Shown here one piece after another: positions 54,983-64,000 of a stretch of DNA of 64,000 nt. The DNA is from Bettongia penicillata ogilbyi (taxonomy: Eukaryota > Chordata > Mammalia > Diprotodontia > Potoroidae). A program made the translations under genes and the position numbers. The notes below the pieces were generated by a model. That model did no database searches. It saw nothing but the letters and a program-made list of their open reading frames with translations, and was not told the origin of the DNA. The DNA lies in contig JAJHZJ010000579.1 in assembly GCA_023548195.1 (NCBI GenBank), forward strand, positions 2,091,346-2,155,345. The letters run 5' to 3'. How positions within the stretch are numbered: the stretch's first letter is position 1; every line of letters begins with the position of its first letter.

Positions 54983-56020
54983 TTTTTTAAATTTATTTAT
55001 TTATTTAACTTTTTACATTCATTTTCACAAAATTTTGGGTTCCAATTTTTTTTTCCCCTTTTATCCCCTCCCCCCACCCCAATACCCCAAGCAATCTAAT
55101 TTTCCCTATCTCCAATCTGCCCTCTCTTCTGTCATCCCTCCCTTCTCTTGTCCCCATCTTCTCTTTTCTCCTGTAGGGCCAGATGACTTTCTATTCCTCA
55201 TTAACTGTATGTCTTCTTTCCTAGTAGCAACAACAATACTGAACAGTTGTTCCTAAAACTTTGAGTTCCAAATTCTCCCCATCCCTCCCTCCCCACCCAT
55301 TCCCTTTGGGAAGGCAGGCAATTCAATATAGGCCATATCTGTGTAGTTTTACAAATGACTTCCCTGATAGTCGTGTTGTGTAAGACTAACTGAATTACCC
55401 TCCATCCTATCCTGTCCCTCATTGTTTCTCTTCTGTCTTTTGATCCTGTCCCTCCCCAAGTGTTGACTTCAAATTGCTCCCTCCTCCCTTTGCCCTCCCT
55501 TCCATCATCCCCTGCCCCCCCGCTTATCTCCTTCTCCCCCCACTTTCCTATACTGTAAGATAGGTTTTCATACCAAAATGAGTGTGCATTTTATTCCTTC
55601 CTTTAGTCAAATGTGATGAGGGTAAACTTCTTGTTTTTTTTTTTTTTTTTCTCAGCTCTCCTCTTTTTCCCTCCACTAAAAAGTCTCCTACTTGCCTCTT
55701 AAATGACATACAATTACCCCCTTCCATTTCACTCTCTTTCCTCCCACTACATTTCTCTCTCACCATTTACCTTAATTTCTTTTAAGACATGGTCCCATCC
55801 TATTCAATTCAATCTGTGCTCTCTGTCTCTGTATGTGTGTGCATGTGTGTATGTCTGTGTGCGTGCATGCGTGTACATGTGTGTGTATGGACCCACCAAC
55901 TACCCAGATACTGATAAGTTTTAAGAGTTACAAATATTGTCTTTCCATGTGGGAATGTAAACAGTTCATTTCTGGTAAGTCCCTTAAGACTTCTCTTTGC
56001 TGTTTACTTTTTCATGCTTC

Positions 56021-57131
56021 TCATTCTTGTGTTTGAAAGTCAAATTTTCTTTTCAGCTCTGGTCTTTTCATCAAGAATGCTTGAAAGTCCTCTGTTTCAT
56101 TGAAAGACCATATTTTCCCCTGAAGTATTTATACCTCAGTTTAGCTGGGTAGGTGATTCTTGGTTTGAGTCCTAGTTCCTTTGACTTGTGGAATATCCTA
56201 TTCCACACCCTTCGATCCCTTAATGTAGAAGCTGCTAGATCTTGAGTTATCCTGATTGTATTTCCACAATACTGGAATTGTTTCTTTCTAGCCTGCTTGT
56301 AAGATTTTCTCCTTGAGCTGGGAGTTCTGGAATTTGGCCACAATGTTCCTAGGAGTTTCTCTTTTTGGATCTCTTTCAGGTGGTGATTGATGGATTCTTT
56401 CAATGCTTATTTTGCCCCTCTGGTTGTAGAATGTCAGGGCAGTTTTCCTTGATAATTTCATGGAAGATGGTATCTAGGCTCTTTTTTTTGATCATGATTT
56501 TCAGGTTAGTCCCATAATTTTTTAAATTGTCTCTCCTGGATCTGTTTTCCAGGTCAGTTGTTTTTTCCCATGAGATATTTCACATTCTCTTCCATTTTTT
56601 CATTCTTTTGGTTTTGTTTGGTGATTTCTTGGTTTCTCATAAAGTCATTAGACTCCATCCGTTCCCATTCTAATTTTGAGAGAACTATTATCTTCAGTGA
56701 GCTTTTGAACCTCATTTTCCATTTGGCTTATTCTGCTTTTGAAAGCATTCTTCTCCTCATTGGCTTTTTGAACCTCTTTTGCCAGTTGAGTGAGCCTATT
56801 CTTCAAGGCGTTATTTTCCTCAGCATTTTTTTGGGTCTCCTTTACCAAGGTATTGACCCGTTTTTCATACTTTTCTTGCATCTCTCTCATTTCCTCTTCC
56901 CAGTTTTTCCTCCACCTGTCTAACTTGCTTTTTCAAAATCCTTTTTTGATCTCTTCCATGGCCTGAGCCCACCCGACATCCCCCTGGGATGTCTGGGGTA
57001 CTGAGGCCCCACCCTCCACGTCTTTCCCTGATGGCAAGAATATTTCCTCGTCAGATCCGAAAGTCGGGATCATTTGCATCTGTTCGAAAAAACTCTCTAT
57101 AGTTCTTATTTTTCTTCCCTTTTCTAGGCAT
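56021..57131 (-). pseudogene. ORF1 of HAL1 copy 4, broken by many small indels
   Basis: The start codon is the complement of 57129-57131 and the stop the complement of 56021-56023. All ORF1 parts are recognisable: TIESFFEQMQMIPTFGSDEE near the start, coiled coil (open 56890-56648), RNA-binding domain, and C-terminal domain (open 56403-56071). At least six single-base insertions relative to copies 1-3 shift the frame, for example an extra A after the start (AATAAGAACT), GTTCCCATTC, GCCCCTCTGG and AGCCTGCTTG on the plus strand. Substitutions are few. Confidence 0.8.
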
Positions 57132-57389
57132 TTTCCCCAGCCAGTTACTTGACTTCTGAGATTCCTGTCCACCTCCGCCTAGATCTGCCCAGCTAGTGCT
57201 TGGGGTCTGAGATTCAAATGGGTTTTCCGTGCCGCCCGCCCAGCTGCTAATCAATGTGAGCTTTAATTCTGGTGCTGGGATGGGGGCAGGGCCGCCTCCC
57301 AGGCTTGGCTTCCTCAGGGGCTTTATGCAGAGACTTTCAGGAATGGAGGGGGGGGCGCGCCTCCCAGGCTCAGTTCCCTCAGGGGCTTT

Positions 57390-57719
57390 ATGCAGAGGCC
57401 TTTAGTAATAGAGCGGTTTGGGGCAGGGCTGTCTCCCAGGCTCAGCTCCCTCAGGTTATTTATGCAGAGACCTTCAATAATGAAGATCCTGCTTGCTGCT
57501 GGGGGAGTCCCGGGCCGCCGCCGCTGCTGCCTCCGCTGCCGCCCACGCCTCTGCCTCCACCGCTTCCTGCCCCCGTCTCTGCCGCAGTTGCTTCCTCCCG
57601 AGGGGGCCCGAGTCACGGAGACACTCCGCTCCCCTCCTCCAGCCCAGCTGTCTCTCTCACTGACCTGTAGCTTCTGTGGGCGGAGGGACCTTCCTGGCTG
57701 CTGGAGCCTCCGTCCCTGA
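57390..57719 (+). CDS. Antisense open frame in the HAL1 copy 4 5' region (ORF0-like, hypothetical)
   Basis: A 109-codon frame antisense to the element, beginning at ATG. It shares with copy 1 the segments FGAGLSPRLSSLRLFMQRPS-like, PPEGARVTETL and LSLTCSFCGRRD, and stops at the equivalent point. Its upstream part is shorter because of a frame difference. Whether it is translated is unknown. Confidence 0.28.
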   Translation: MQRPLVIERFGAGLSPRLSSLRLFMQRPSIMKILLAAGGVPGRRRCCLRCRPRLCLHRFLPPSLPQLLPPEGARVTETLRSPPPAQLSLSLTCSFCGRRDLPGCWSLRP

Positions 57720-57934
57720 AGCCTGCTCGGGTGGCCAGGGCAGCGCTGGGGTGGGGTCTGCTTTCTGGGGCGCAACGGACTCTGTGGACGGCTCTCCAGG
57801 GCTCTCTGGAATGGAAATCTCTTCCACTAATGATTATGCACCCCCTGCAGTGATTCAGAACTTACGGGGGATCTCTTTTTACCTTAATTCTATGGGCTGT
57901 GGGTTCGGAGCTCGTAAACGTACCTCTTTCTACT

Positions 57935-57945
57935 CCGCCATCTTG
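57935..57945 (-). promoter_or_regulatory. YY1-type motif at the 5' end of HAL1 copy 4
   Basis: CCGCCATCTTG on the plus strand, at the same distance from the element start as in copies 1 and 2. Confidence 0.65.
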
Positions 57946-57957
57946 GCTCCGCCCCCT

Positions 57958-57974
57958 AGGTCTGTGATTTTCTT
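57958..57974. repeat. Right target-site duplication of HAL1 copy 4 (17 bp)
   Basis: Identical to 54921-54937; the L2-clade host LINE resumes here. Confidence 0.92.
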
Positions 57975-58209
57975 GATGGTCCACACTGCCTTGCCCTCTC
58001 TGGTTTTGATACTCTTTATCAGTGTCTGTTCTTCTGGGTTTCTGCAATGCTAATTATTTCTGGTTTTCTTCTTCCCTGTCTGACTGTTCCTTGTCAGTTT
58101 CCTTTGCTCTGGATCATCATCCATCTCAGGTGTGGATTAGACTTTTTTGGAATCTCATCTGCCTTTTCTATCAGTTCAATGATCATGTCTATTCAGGTAA
58201 CTCCTAAAT

Positions 58210-58232
58210 GTGTGTGTGTGTGTGTGTGTGTA
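58210..58232 (+). repeat. (GT)n microsatellite
   Basis: About 11 GT units inside the L2-clade relic. Confidence 0.93.
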
Positions 58233-58640
58233 ATAAACATATTTTTGTTTCCTAATGTGTTTCTTAGATTCCAGTCTCTACATGTCTATTGGATATCTCC
58301 ACCTTGGAAGTCCTGTTAACTTTTTAAATTGAATATAATTAGAAATTTTACTCAGTTTTTGTCACTCTTTACTCACGTATTCAAACAAACCAAAGAAACC
58401 ATAAACCTTCTCTTCATCCAAATTTAACTATTTCTATTGAGGTAATCCCATCCTCTCAGCCTTCCATGTTTGTAACATTTGTAAACTAGCTTTCTCCTTG
58501 ATTCTTCTTTCTTCCTCACACCATACATCTTAATTCATCTTTCTCCTTTGCTCCACACACCTGATATGTCGCCAAGTTCTGCTGATTCTGCCTTCATAAC
58601 ATCTTTTATATCAAGCCTCATGTCACCCTTTATATATCTA

Positions 58641-60714
58641 TCTATCTAGACATACCAATGAGGTTTTTGGTTTTAAAACCCCTCAGTGGAACATCAGTTT
58701 CTTGATGGTAGATATTGGGAGAGGGGAGAGAGACAGACAGAGAGAGCATAATGCTGTGCATATAACTAATGAATATTTGTTGAATGGAGTCTCTGCTTTC
58801 TTCCATTAACCTTTTAGCAATCTATATTGAAGAATTGGGACTGGCGTAGTCTCTAATGCTTAGTGTCAGTTTTGAAAACTGATTGGAGTCCTACTGAAAA
58901 TCCCTGCCTTCTCTCATAATCATAAAAAGGGTTCTAAGATGGAAAAGGCAATTTTGGGTCATTTTTCCCTTGCAAAAGGTGTGCCTAAAAGTAGATTGGC
59001 ATAGTAGATGGCTATGGATTCGAGAATACATGATTTTAGGACCAATCTCTGGTCCATACTGGTTCTGTGACTCTGAACAAGCCACACTCTCTAAGACTCT
59101 AAGTTACAGAGATGGTATTGGTCTGCATTGGTAGAGGATGTTCCCTACTGAGAGCTCCCGACACGAATAAATTCTAGTTCCAAAACAAATCAAAACATAT
59201 ATTCAGTGAGATTTTAAAAAGGTATATAACCTCCTACCTGTTCAGTATTAGTTCCTAATGCCATAATTCATCTTGTTAGTATGCCCTTTATAAAAGCAAG
59301 TATCTGTGCTTTGGTGATAAGAGATACTTATGGGTGTGGTTTGATGAAAACTTGTCAAATTTTTATACTTAATCTGTCTTGTATTTTCCATTGGTGCTTT
59401 CATTGCTTTAGTACAATTTTTTTTACAGCTTCCCCAAAGAAGATGACAGGGCCCTTTAAGTTGGTATTGTAGTCATTTTCTTTTCCTGTAGAGGTATATT
59501 TATAACCTATACTGCGGGTAGATGAAAAGTTATACCAACTCGATATGTTTTTTCTGAGAATAAAATTGAAATATATATATATATATACATACACATAATA
59601 TACACACATATAAATATATCCGGCTAATTTTGAGGACGGACATTATATGTTGTGAATGTAGTTCATAGTGAAATTGGGTAAAATAATGGAGGCTATGGAA
59701 TCTTTACAGGAAAGCTTAAAAATAGGGACAGGTATTTCATAAAATTATAGCAATTTAGAACTGGAAAGCCCTTTAGAGATCATTTGGTCCTACTCCTTAA
59801 TTTCTAGGTAAGGAGACTAAAGTCCAGACAGGTTATTTATCTTCTGATTTAGTTGTCATCCTACCTGTAGCCTAGGGGTCATTTAAGTGGCCTCTTTGAG
59901 ATCTCTTCCAGCATCCTGTAGATATAATTCCAAGGAGCATGCGTCTGCTGAAAGAGCCCTTGACTTTGCATTTTCTTGGTTTGAAAAAGTTAGCAATTGA
60001 GCTGTGCATTTGTGCAGGTTCAGCAGCCTTATTCAGAGAAGTTTAAAAATACACATTCGCCCCTGTCACATGTTGATTCTCTCCATAGATCATATATCTA
60101 AAATTAAAACCAGATGGCTGGGTATTTCTAAGTGAGATGTTGTGAGAACTATGTGCCATTGGGGATTTTGAAGATGATATTCCTCTTCCACCATCAATAT
60201 ATCAATGGTGTTTACCCTTTAGATTGATTTTTTTAAAATGGGATTGAGAGCTTAGGTTTGGGAATCATTCAAAATGTCTCCCCCCCCCCCCTCCCCGTGT
60301 TTGTGTTAGGACCTTGGTGGGGCATATCCATATATGTGATATTTTGCCAGAGTTAGGGGTAAAGCTTATATTTCATAGAGGGAATTTTTTTTCTGCTAGA
60401 AGCCAATATTGAAATTGAGTGGGTGGCACCTGGCCCTCCTTTTGAATACCATCACATAACTCAGCAGTTGTCAAAGCATGGTCTGGAGAACCATAAAGAG
60501 GGGGAGGTACTAACACTTAGGAGGATATTCTGGTCAAAATTATTTTCATAATAATAGTAAGACATTTTAATTCTTTAATATGGTAAATATCAATTGATAT
60601 AGACCACATAAACAAAAGCCCTTTGGGATCCTCAGTAATTTTTAAAAGTGTAAAGAAATTCTGGCATCAAAAAGTTTGAGATCTTCTGCTATAACCAATT
60701 GAGTTAACTCATGC
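58641..60714. other. Mostly unassigned AT-rich DNA
   Basis: An AT/AC microsatellite is at 59568-59620 and an antisense MIR fragment at about 59740-59850. A C-run is at 60280-60296. No gene supported. Confidence 0.5.
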
Positions 60715-60830
60715 TAGTCAGCCAATAAACTATTATTAAGTGCCTCCGGTTCAGTATGTATTGTATTAAGTTCTGGAGGTACAGCACAAGGCCAAAAACA
60801 GTCTCTTCTCTCAAGGAGCATGTAGTTTAA
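60715..60830 (-). mobile_element. L2-clade LINE 3'-end fragment, antisense
   Basis: GCCAATAAACTATTATTAAG, GTATTAAGTTCTGGAGGTAC and CTCTCAAGGAGCATGTAG. Confidence 0.55.
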
Positions 60831-60944
60831 ATGGATAATAATAGGTAGCATTTCTAAGGTGCGTACTGTGTGGCAAACCTCATGCTAAACACTTCATAAT
60901 TATTATCTTTTATGATCCTTACATCAACCTAGAGAGGTTTTTAT

Positions 60945-61184
60945 ATCATTCAGACATGGCTGACTCTTCATGACCCCATTTGGGATTTTCTTGGCAAAGA
61001 TACTGGATGGTTGACCATTTCTTCTTTAGCTCTTTTTACAGAGGAAACTGAGGCAAACAGGGTTAAGTAACTTGCCTGTGTGTCACAAAGCTATAAAGTG
61101 TCTGAGGGTCAGATTTGAGCTCAGGAAGCTGAATCTTCCTGACTCCAAGCTTGATACTCTATCCACTGTACCACTTAGCTGCCC
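60945..61184 (-). mobile_element. WSINE1-type SINE, antisense
   Basis: CTCTTCATGACCCCATTTGG, TTCTTGGCAAAGATACTGG, and the head complement CTCTATCCACTGTACC. Confidence 0.8.
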
Positions 61185-61315
61185 TTCTTACAGATGAGGA
61201 AACTGAGGCAAAACAGAGATAAAATGACTTGCCCAAGGTCACGCAGCAAGTAAGTGGTCTTCCAGACTCTAAGCCCAGTGCTCAATCTACTTTGCCACCT
61301 AGCTGCCTCAGACTA
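61185..61315 (-). mobile_element. MIR-type SINE fragment, antisense
   Basis: TTACAGATGAGGAAACTGAG, CTTGCCCAAGGTCACGCAGC and TACTTTGCCACCTAGCTGCC, directly abutting the WSINE1 copy. Confidence 0.65.
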
Positions 61316-62825
61316 AAACACTCAGACTGTGAGTTTGACTTCAGGCTCAGCTGCTGATTATGGAACTTTGGGTGGGTCTCTATTCTGGATTCCTTCCACA
61401 GATCTTCAGTGTGTAATCTAAGGATAAGCAATGCAAATCTACCTTGCAGGTAAACATAAAGATCTGCCAACATAAAGTGCTTAAGAAATGATAATGCCTT
61501 TCAGGCTGTTACTTAATCAAGTTGTACTCTAGCATCCATGTTTTAAACTATCAAGAAAAAAAATAACCTGTCATACGAAGGAATGTGTTGTGGGGCTAGC
61601 ATGAGAAAATGGTATGGCAGTGCAGGCTAGTGTTTTGCAGTGTTGTATGATAGTACCCTGACAACCTCTATCAAGGCCTGTAGTGCTGACTTGGAGTAGT
61701 CCATCAACATCATTGAAAAGCTTTTATTTATTCATTCAAAAATGCCTATAAGACTTTGCTATTCGTATCTGTGTATCCCTGGGGCATGAGGCAAGGGAGA
61801 AAAATTCTCCATAGTGGGATGGGGGATCTGGAAAACAGGATAGCTCCATAATGACTTGGGTCATTGCTATCATTTAGAGGCAATTAGGAAAGGTTGAGAG
61901 TAAGAAGACAGTGAGCTTCATGCAGGACAGAAGGCTGAGTAGAAGAGCTGTTGGAACATTTCAGTTTTCTAGTGAATTTACTGAGCCACGCAGTTAGACA
62001 GTTATTGGCTCAGTGCTGGATGGTATTGATCTTTCTCTGTAGTTGCTTCTTGTAGTCGCTATGACAACTTGGTCACAACTTTAGGATCCTAGCATCCCAA
62101 TTTGACTAAACGGATATAGGATCATAGACAGTGCTGGAAGGGATTATAGAAGCTGTGTAACCTACTCCTCTTCCCATTTTACAGGTGAGGAAACCTGGCC
62201 CTAAAGAGATAAAGTGGTTTCTTTAAGGTTGTACTGCTGATAAGTAACAGAACTAGGATTCATCTTGACGTTTTATTTATGTGTGGACATCAGGCTATCA
62301 ATAAAACTTGTTACTAAATTAAATATGGTAACAAAGTTTTGAGGTTAAATACATTGAAAATCTTTTTCAGTAAATGCTTTAAACAGCTGAATATAGAAAA
62401 CTATTGTTATAGTTGAAACCACTTAAGGACTTAAAAGATGGACAGTAGTTATACAGGAAAGATAGAAATGGATAAGTTGTGTTATGCATTGTTTGAGGAA
62501 ACTCAAAATTAATGAGATCACAGATCCATTTAAGAATATGTGTGTGTGTGTATTTTTATAGTTATGTATGTGTTTCTTTTGAAAGTAGATGTGGAGACTA
62601 GTAGCATATTATGGTGGATTGGACAAAGCTTGACACTTCAAACATGATAGAGTGGAGAAAGAAGGAGAAGAGGATCTATTTTCAATTTTGTCTTTAAATT
62701 TTTATATCACTGTAGCTCCCCTTTGCTTCTGTTACTTCATCCTATAAAACAGCCTAAAGAAACTTATTGTCTGCCCCTTTAAATTATGAAGGCAAATGCA
62801 AAAGCATTTACCCAAAACTTATTAG
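61316..62825. other. Mostly unassigned DNA
   Basis: An antisense MIR fragment lies at about 62110-62260 (CATTTTACAGGTGAGGAAAC). Nothing else recognised. Confidence 0.5.
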
Positions 62826-63078
62826 AAATGAGAGGTGGTACAGTGGATAGAGTGGTAGGCCAGGAGTTAGGGAAGACCCAACTTCAAATCTGGCCTCAGA
62901 TACTTACTAACTGTGCAACCCTGTGTGACCTTTCTACTTCTGTTTGCCTCAGTATCCTTATCTATAAGTGGAGATAATAATACCTCCCCAGGGTTGCTGT
63001 AATGTTGGAATGAGTTAGTATTTGGAAAATGTTTACCACAGTGCCTGGCACATAGTAAGCACTATATAAACTATATAT
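62826..63078 (+). mobile_element. MIR/THER1-type SINE
   Basis: GGTGGTACAGTGGATAGAGT head, CAAATCTGGCCTCAGATAC, TACCTCCCCAGGGTTGCTGT and GTGCCTGGCACATAGTAAGC at the 3' end. Confidence 0.8.
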
Positions 63079-63174
63079 TTTCTGTAAAATGAGGATAGTA
63101 ATAGTACATATCCCCTAGGGATGTTGTGAGGATCACCTGAGAGAATAGTTGTAAAGTACTTATACAAATGTTAG
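63079..63174 (+). mobile_element. MIR/THER1-type SINE, 3' part only
   Basis: TGTAAAATGAGGATAGTAAT, AGGGATGTTGTGAGGATCAC and TAGTTGTAAAGTACTTATAC, in tandem behind the previous SINE. Confidence 0.65.
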
Positions 63175-63246
63175 CCGCTGCTGCTGCTACTACTACTACT
63201 ACTACGACTACGACTACTACTGTTGCTAGTATTACTACTACTACTC
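63172..63246 (+). repeat. CTG/CTA/TAC trinucleotide repeat
   Basis: About 22 triplets (CTG, then CTA with two CGA interruptions, then CTA again) follow a SINE 3' end. Confidence 0.9.
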
Positions 63247-63539
63247 TTAGTACTGTACTTCTAATAAAGGAATGTGGATTTTGGAAGCAGTGGTAGGCAG
63301 GAGAGAGGCATCATGGATAGAGGGCTAGCTTTGAAGTAGCATTCGAGTAGGTCTAAGTTCTATGTGATTGTGTGCTAATGAATGTCACTGGTCTTCATCA
63401 TTTGCTCAGAATTATTATGAAGAAGTTGCTGATACATACATTCATGGGGGAATTTTGTGTATCAGAAATGCTCCTATAGTGTTGATATTATAGGTCTGGA
63501 ATGATAACAACAAAAAAAAATAACTAATGGTAAAGGTGT

Positions 63540-63775
63540 AAAAGCCTTAGACAGAGTACCCAGCCCAGAGTCAGGAAGAATTTCCTGAGTTCAAATCTGG
63601 CCTCAGATACTTACTGGCTATGTGACCCTGGGCAAATCTTAACCTCTTTGCCTGAGTTTCCTCATCTGTAAAAAGAGCTGGAGAAGAAAATGGAAAGCCA
63701 CTCCAGTATCTTTGCCAAAAAAAAAACCCAAAATGGGGTCATGAAGAGTTGGATATGACTGAACAGCATCTTATC
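63540..63775 (+). mobile_element. WSINE1-type SINE
   Basis: GTTCAAATCTGGCCTCAGAT, GTGACCCTGGGCAAATC, GGAAAGCCACTCCAGTATC and GGGTCATGAAGAGTTGGA. Confidence 0.8.
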
Positions 63776-64000
63776 ATTTATAATAATGGATTTTTAATAA
63801 TGGATAAGGACACCTGATTCCATGCTTGGCATCCTACCGTGTCTGCATCATATGTATCTCGTTTTTAACTACGTTCTTTTTCTAGCCTCTCCTTGTTTTC
63901 TTCCTTCCTTGCCTGTACCTACCACTAGCACTTATGGAATAGTTCAGGATTAAGGAGCTTATGAGGGCTTCATTGGGGTTTTGAGTCCGTATTTTGTTTC

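Larger units (their letters stand above)
54938..57957 (-). mobile_element. HAL1-type retrotransposon, copy 4, full length with extra 3' segment
   Basis: Minus-strand element nested in an L2-clade LINE, with a perfect 17-bp target-site duplication. In order from 57957: YY1-type motif, GC-rich 5' region with three tandem repeats, ORF1 (57131 to 56021), 3' region with CA microsatellite, A-rich terminus near 55010. A further 18-30 bases of unrelated sequence and a second A-run (complement 54938-54950) precede the duplication, so the RNA probably read through into a source-locus flank. It confirms the about 3.0-kb ORF1-only structure. Confidence 0.9.
57132..57957 (-). promoter_or_regulatory. GC- and CpG-rich 5' region of HAL1 copy 4
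   Basis: Equivalent to copy 1 positions 87-906, with the three tandem repeats at about 57280-57485. The plus strand keeps an ATG-initiated open frame (57390-57719) in the same register and with the same end as the antisense frame of copy 1. Confidence 0.6.
57958..58640 (+). pseudogene. L2-clade LINE reverse transcriptase fragment, sense, right part
   Basis: Reads LTVPCQFPLLWIIIHL-type and then YQFNDHVYSGNS, which lines up with the L2/CR1 motif region ending in FNDHLYADDS; the catalytic YADD is YSGN here. Further downstream, AATTTAACTATTTCTATTG at about 58422-58440 corresponds to the NFPITVE region. Frameshifts and a GT microsatellite (58210-58232) disrupt it. Confidence 0.65.

Noticed and set aside
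1..64000. CRISPR arrays, operons, bacterial promoters or tRNA/rRNA genes
   Set aside because: No regularly spaced direct repeats, no prokaryotic gene organisation and no cloverleaf-capable tRNA sequence outside decayed tRNA-derived SINE heads were seen.

Overview
The window looks like non-genic DNA from a marsupial nuclear genome: AT-rich and densely packed with retrotransposon relics. Organism evidence: many tRNA-derived SINEs of the marsupial WSINE1 and Mar1 types, MIR/THER1-type SINEs, L1 LINEs with marsupial-like ORF2 and 3' ends, and old LINEs of the L2/L3 (CR1) clade. WSINE1 abundance favours an Australasian lineage, but species cannot be fixed from sequence alone. No intact host protein-coding gene, tRNA, rRNA or CRISPR array was recognised. 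The only host-gene relic I recognise is a short antisense fragment resembling the cold-shock domain of a YBX-family mRNA (about 46.80-47.02 kb), probably a processed pseudogene.

The most notable content is a young family of ORF1-only, L1-derived retrotransposons (HAL1, or half-L1, architecture), present in four related copies: copy 1 (+, 87-3031, essentially full length), copy 2 (-, 25071-27406, with an internal deletion of about 625 bp), copy 3 (+, about 36540-38244, 5'-truncated) and copy 4 (-, 54938-57957, full length). A complete unit is about 3.0 kb. It has a GC- and CpG-rich 5' region starting with a YY1-type motif and carrying three tandem repeats of 72-81 bp, one ORF1 of about 367 codons (basic N-terminus, coiled coil, RNA-binding domain, C-terminal domain), then about 1 kb of 3' region with a CA microsatellite, G-rich polypurine tracts and an A-rich tail. 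There is no ORF2. Copies 2 and 4 have clear target-site duplications; copy 1 has a weaker one. Every ORF1 is damaged (a single frameshift in copy 1, fusion plus frameshift in copy 2, truncation in copy 3, many small indels in copy 4). Mobilisation must have used an L1 reverse transcriptase in trans, and L1 relics in the window share the 3'-terminal sequence.

Layout: 0-3 kb HAL1 copy 1; 3-23.9 kb old SINEs, L2-clade fragments, microsatellites and unassigned DNA; 23.9-28.9 kb a minus-strand L1 split by copy 2; 29-36.5 kb CR1/L3 fragments, several L1 3' ends, two tandem L2-clade fragments and unassigned DNA; 36.5-38.2 kb copy 3; 38.2-41.6 kb mostly unassigned; 41.6-44.5 kb a decayed minus-strand element with ORF1-like sequence, a HAL1-like 3' region and an L1 ORF2 C-terminal remnant, broken by two WSINEs; 44.5-54.7 kb SINEs, L2-clade fragments, the YBX-like relic and an unassigned coding-like antisense block; 54.7-58.6 kb an L2-clade LINE split by copy 4; 58.6-64 kb unassigned DNA and SINEs.

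The parts interact as a nested transposon community, not as a host pathway: older L2-clade and L1 copies served as landing sites for HAL1, and L1 is the likely enzymatic partner for both HAL1 and the SINEs. Family names rest on recognition by eye; no database search was possible.
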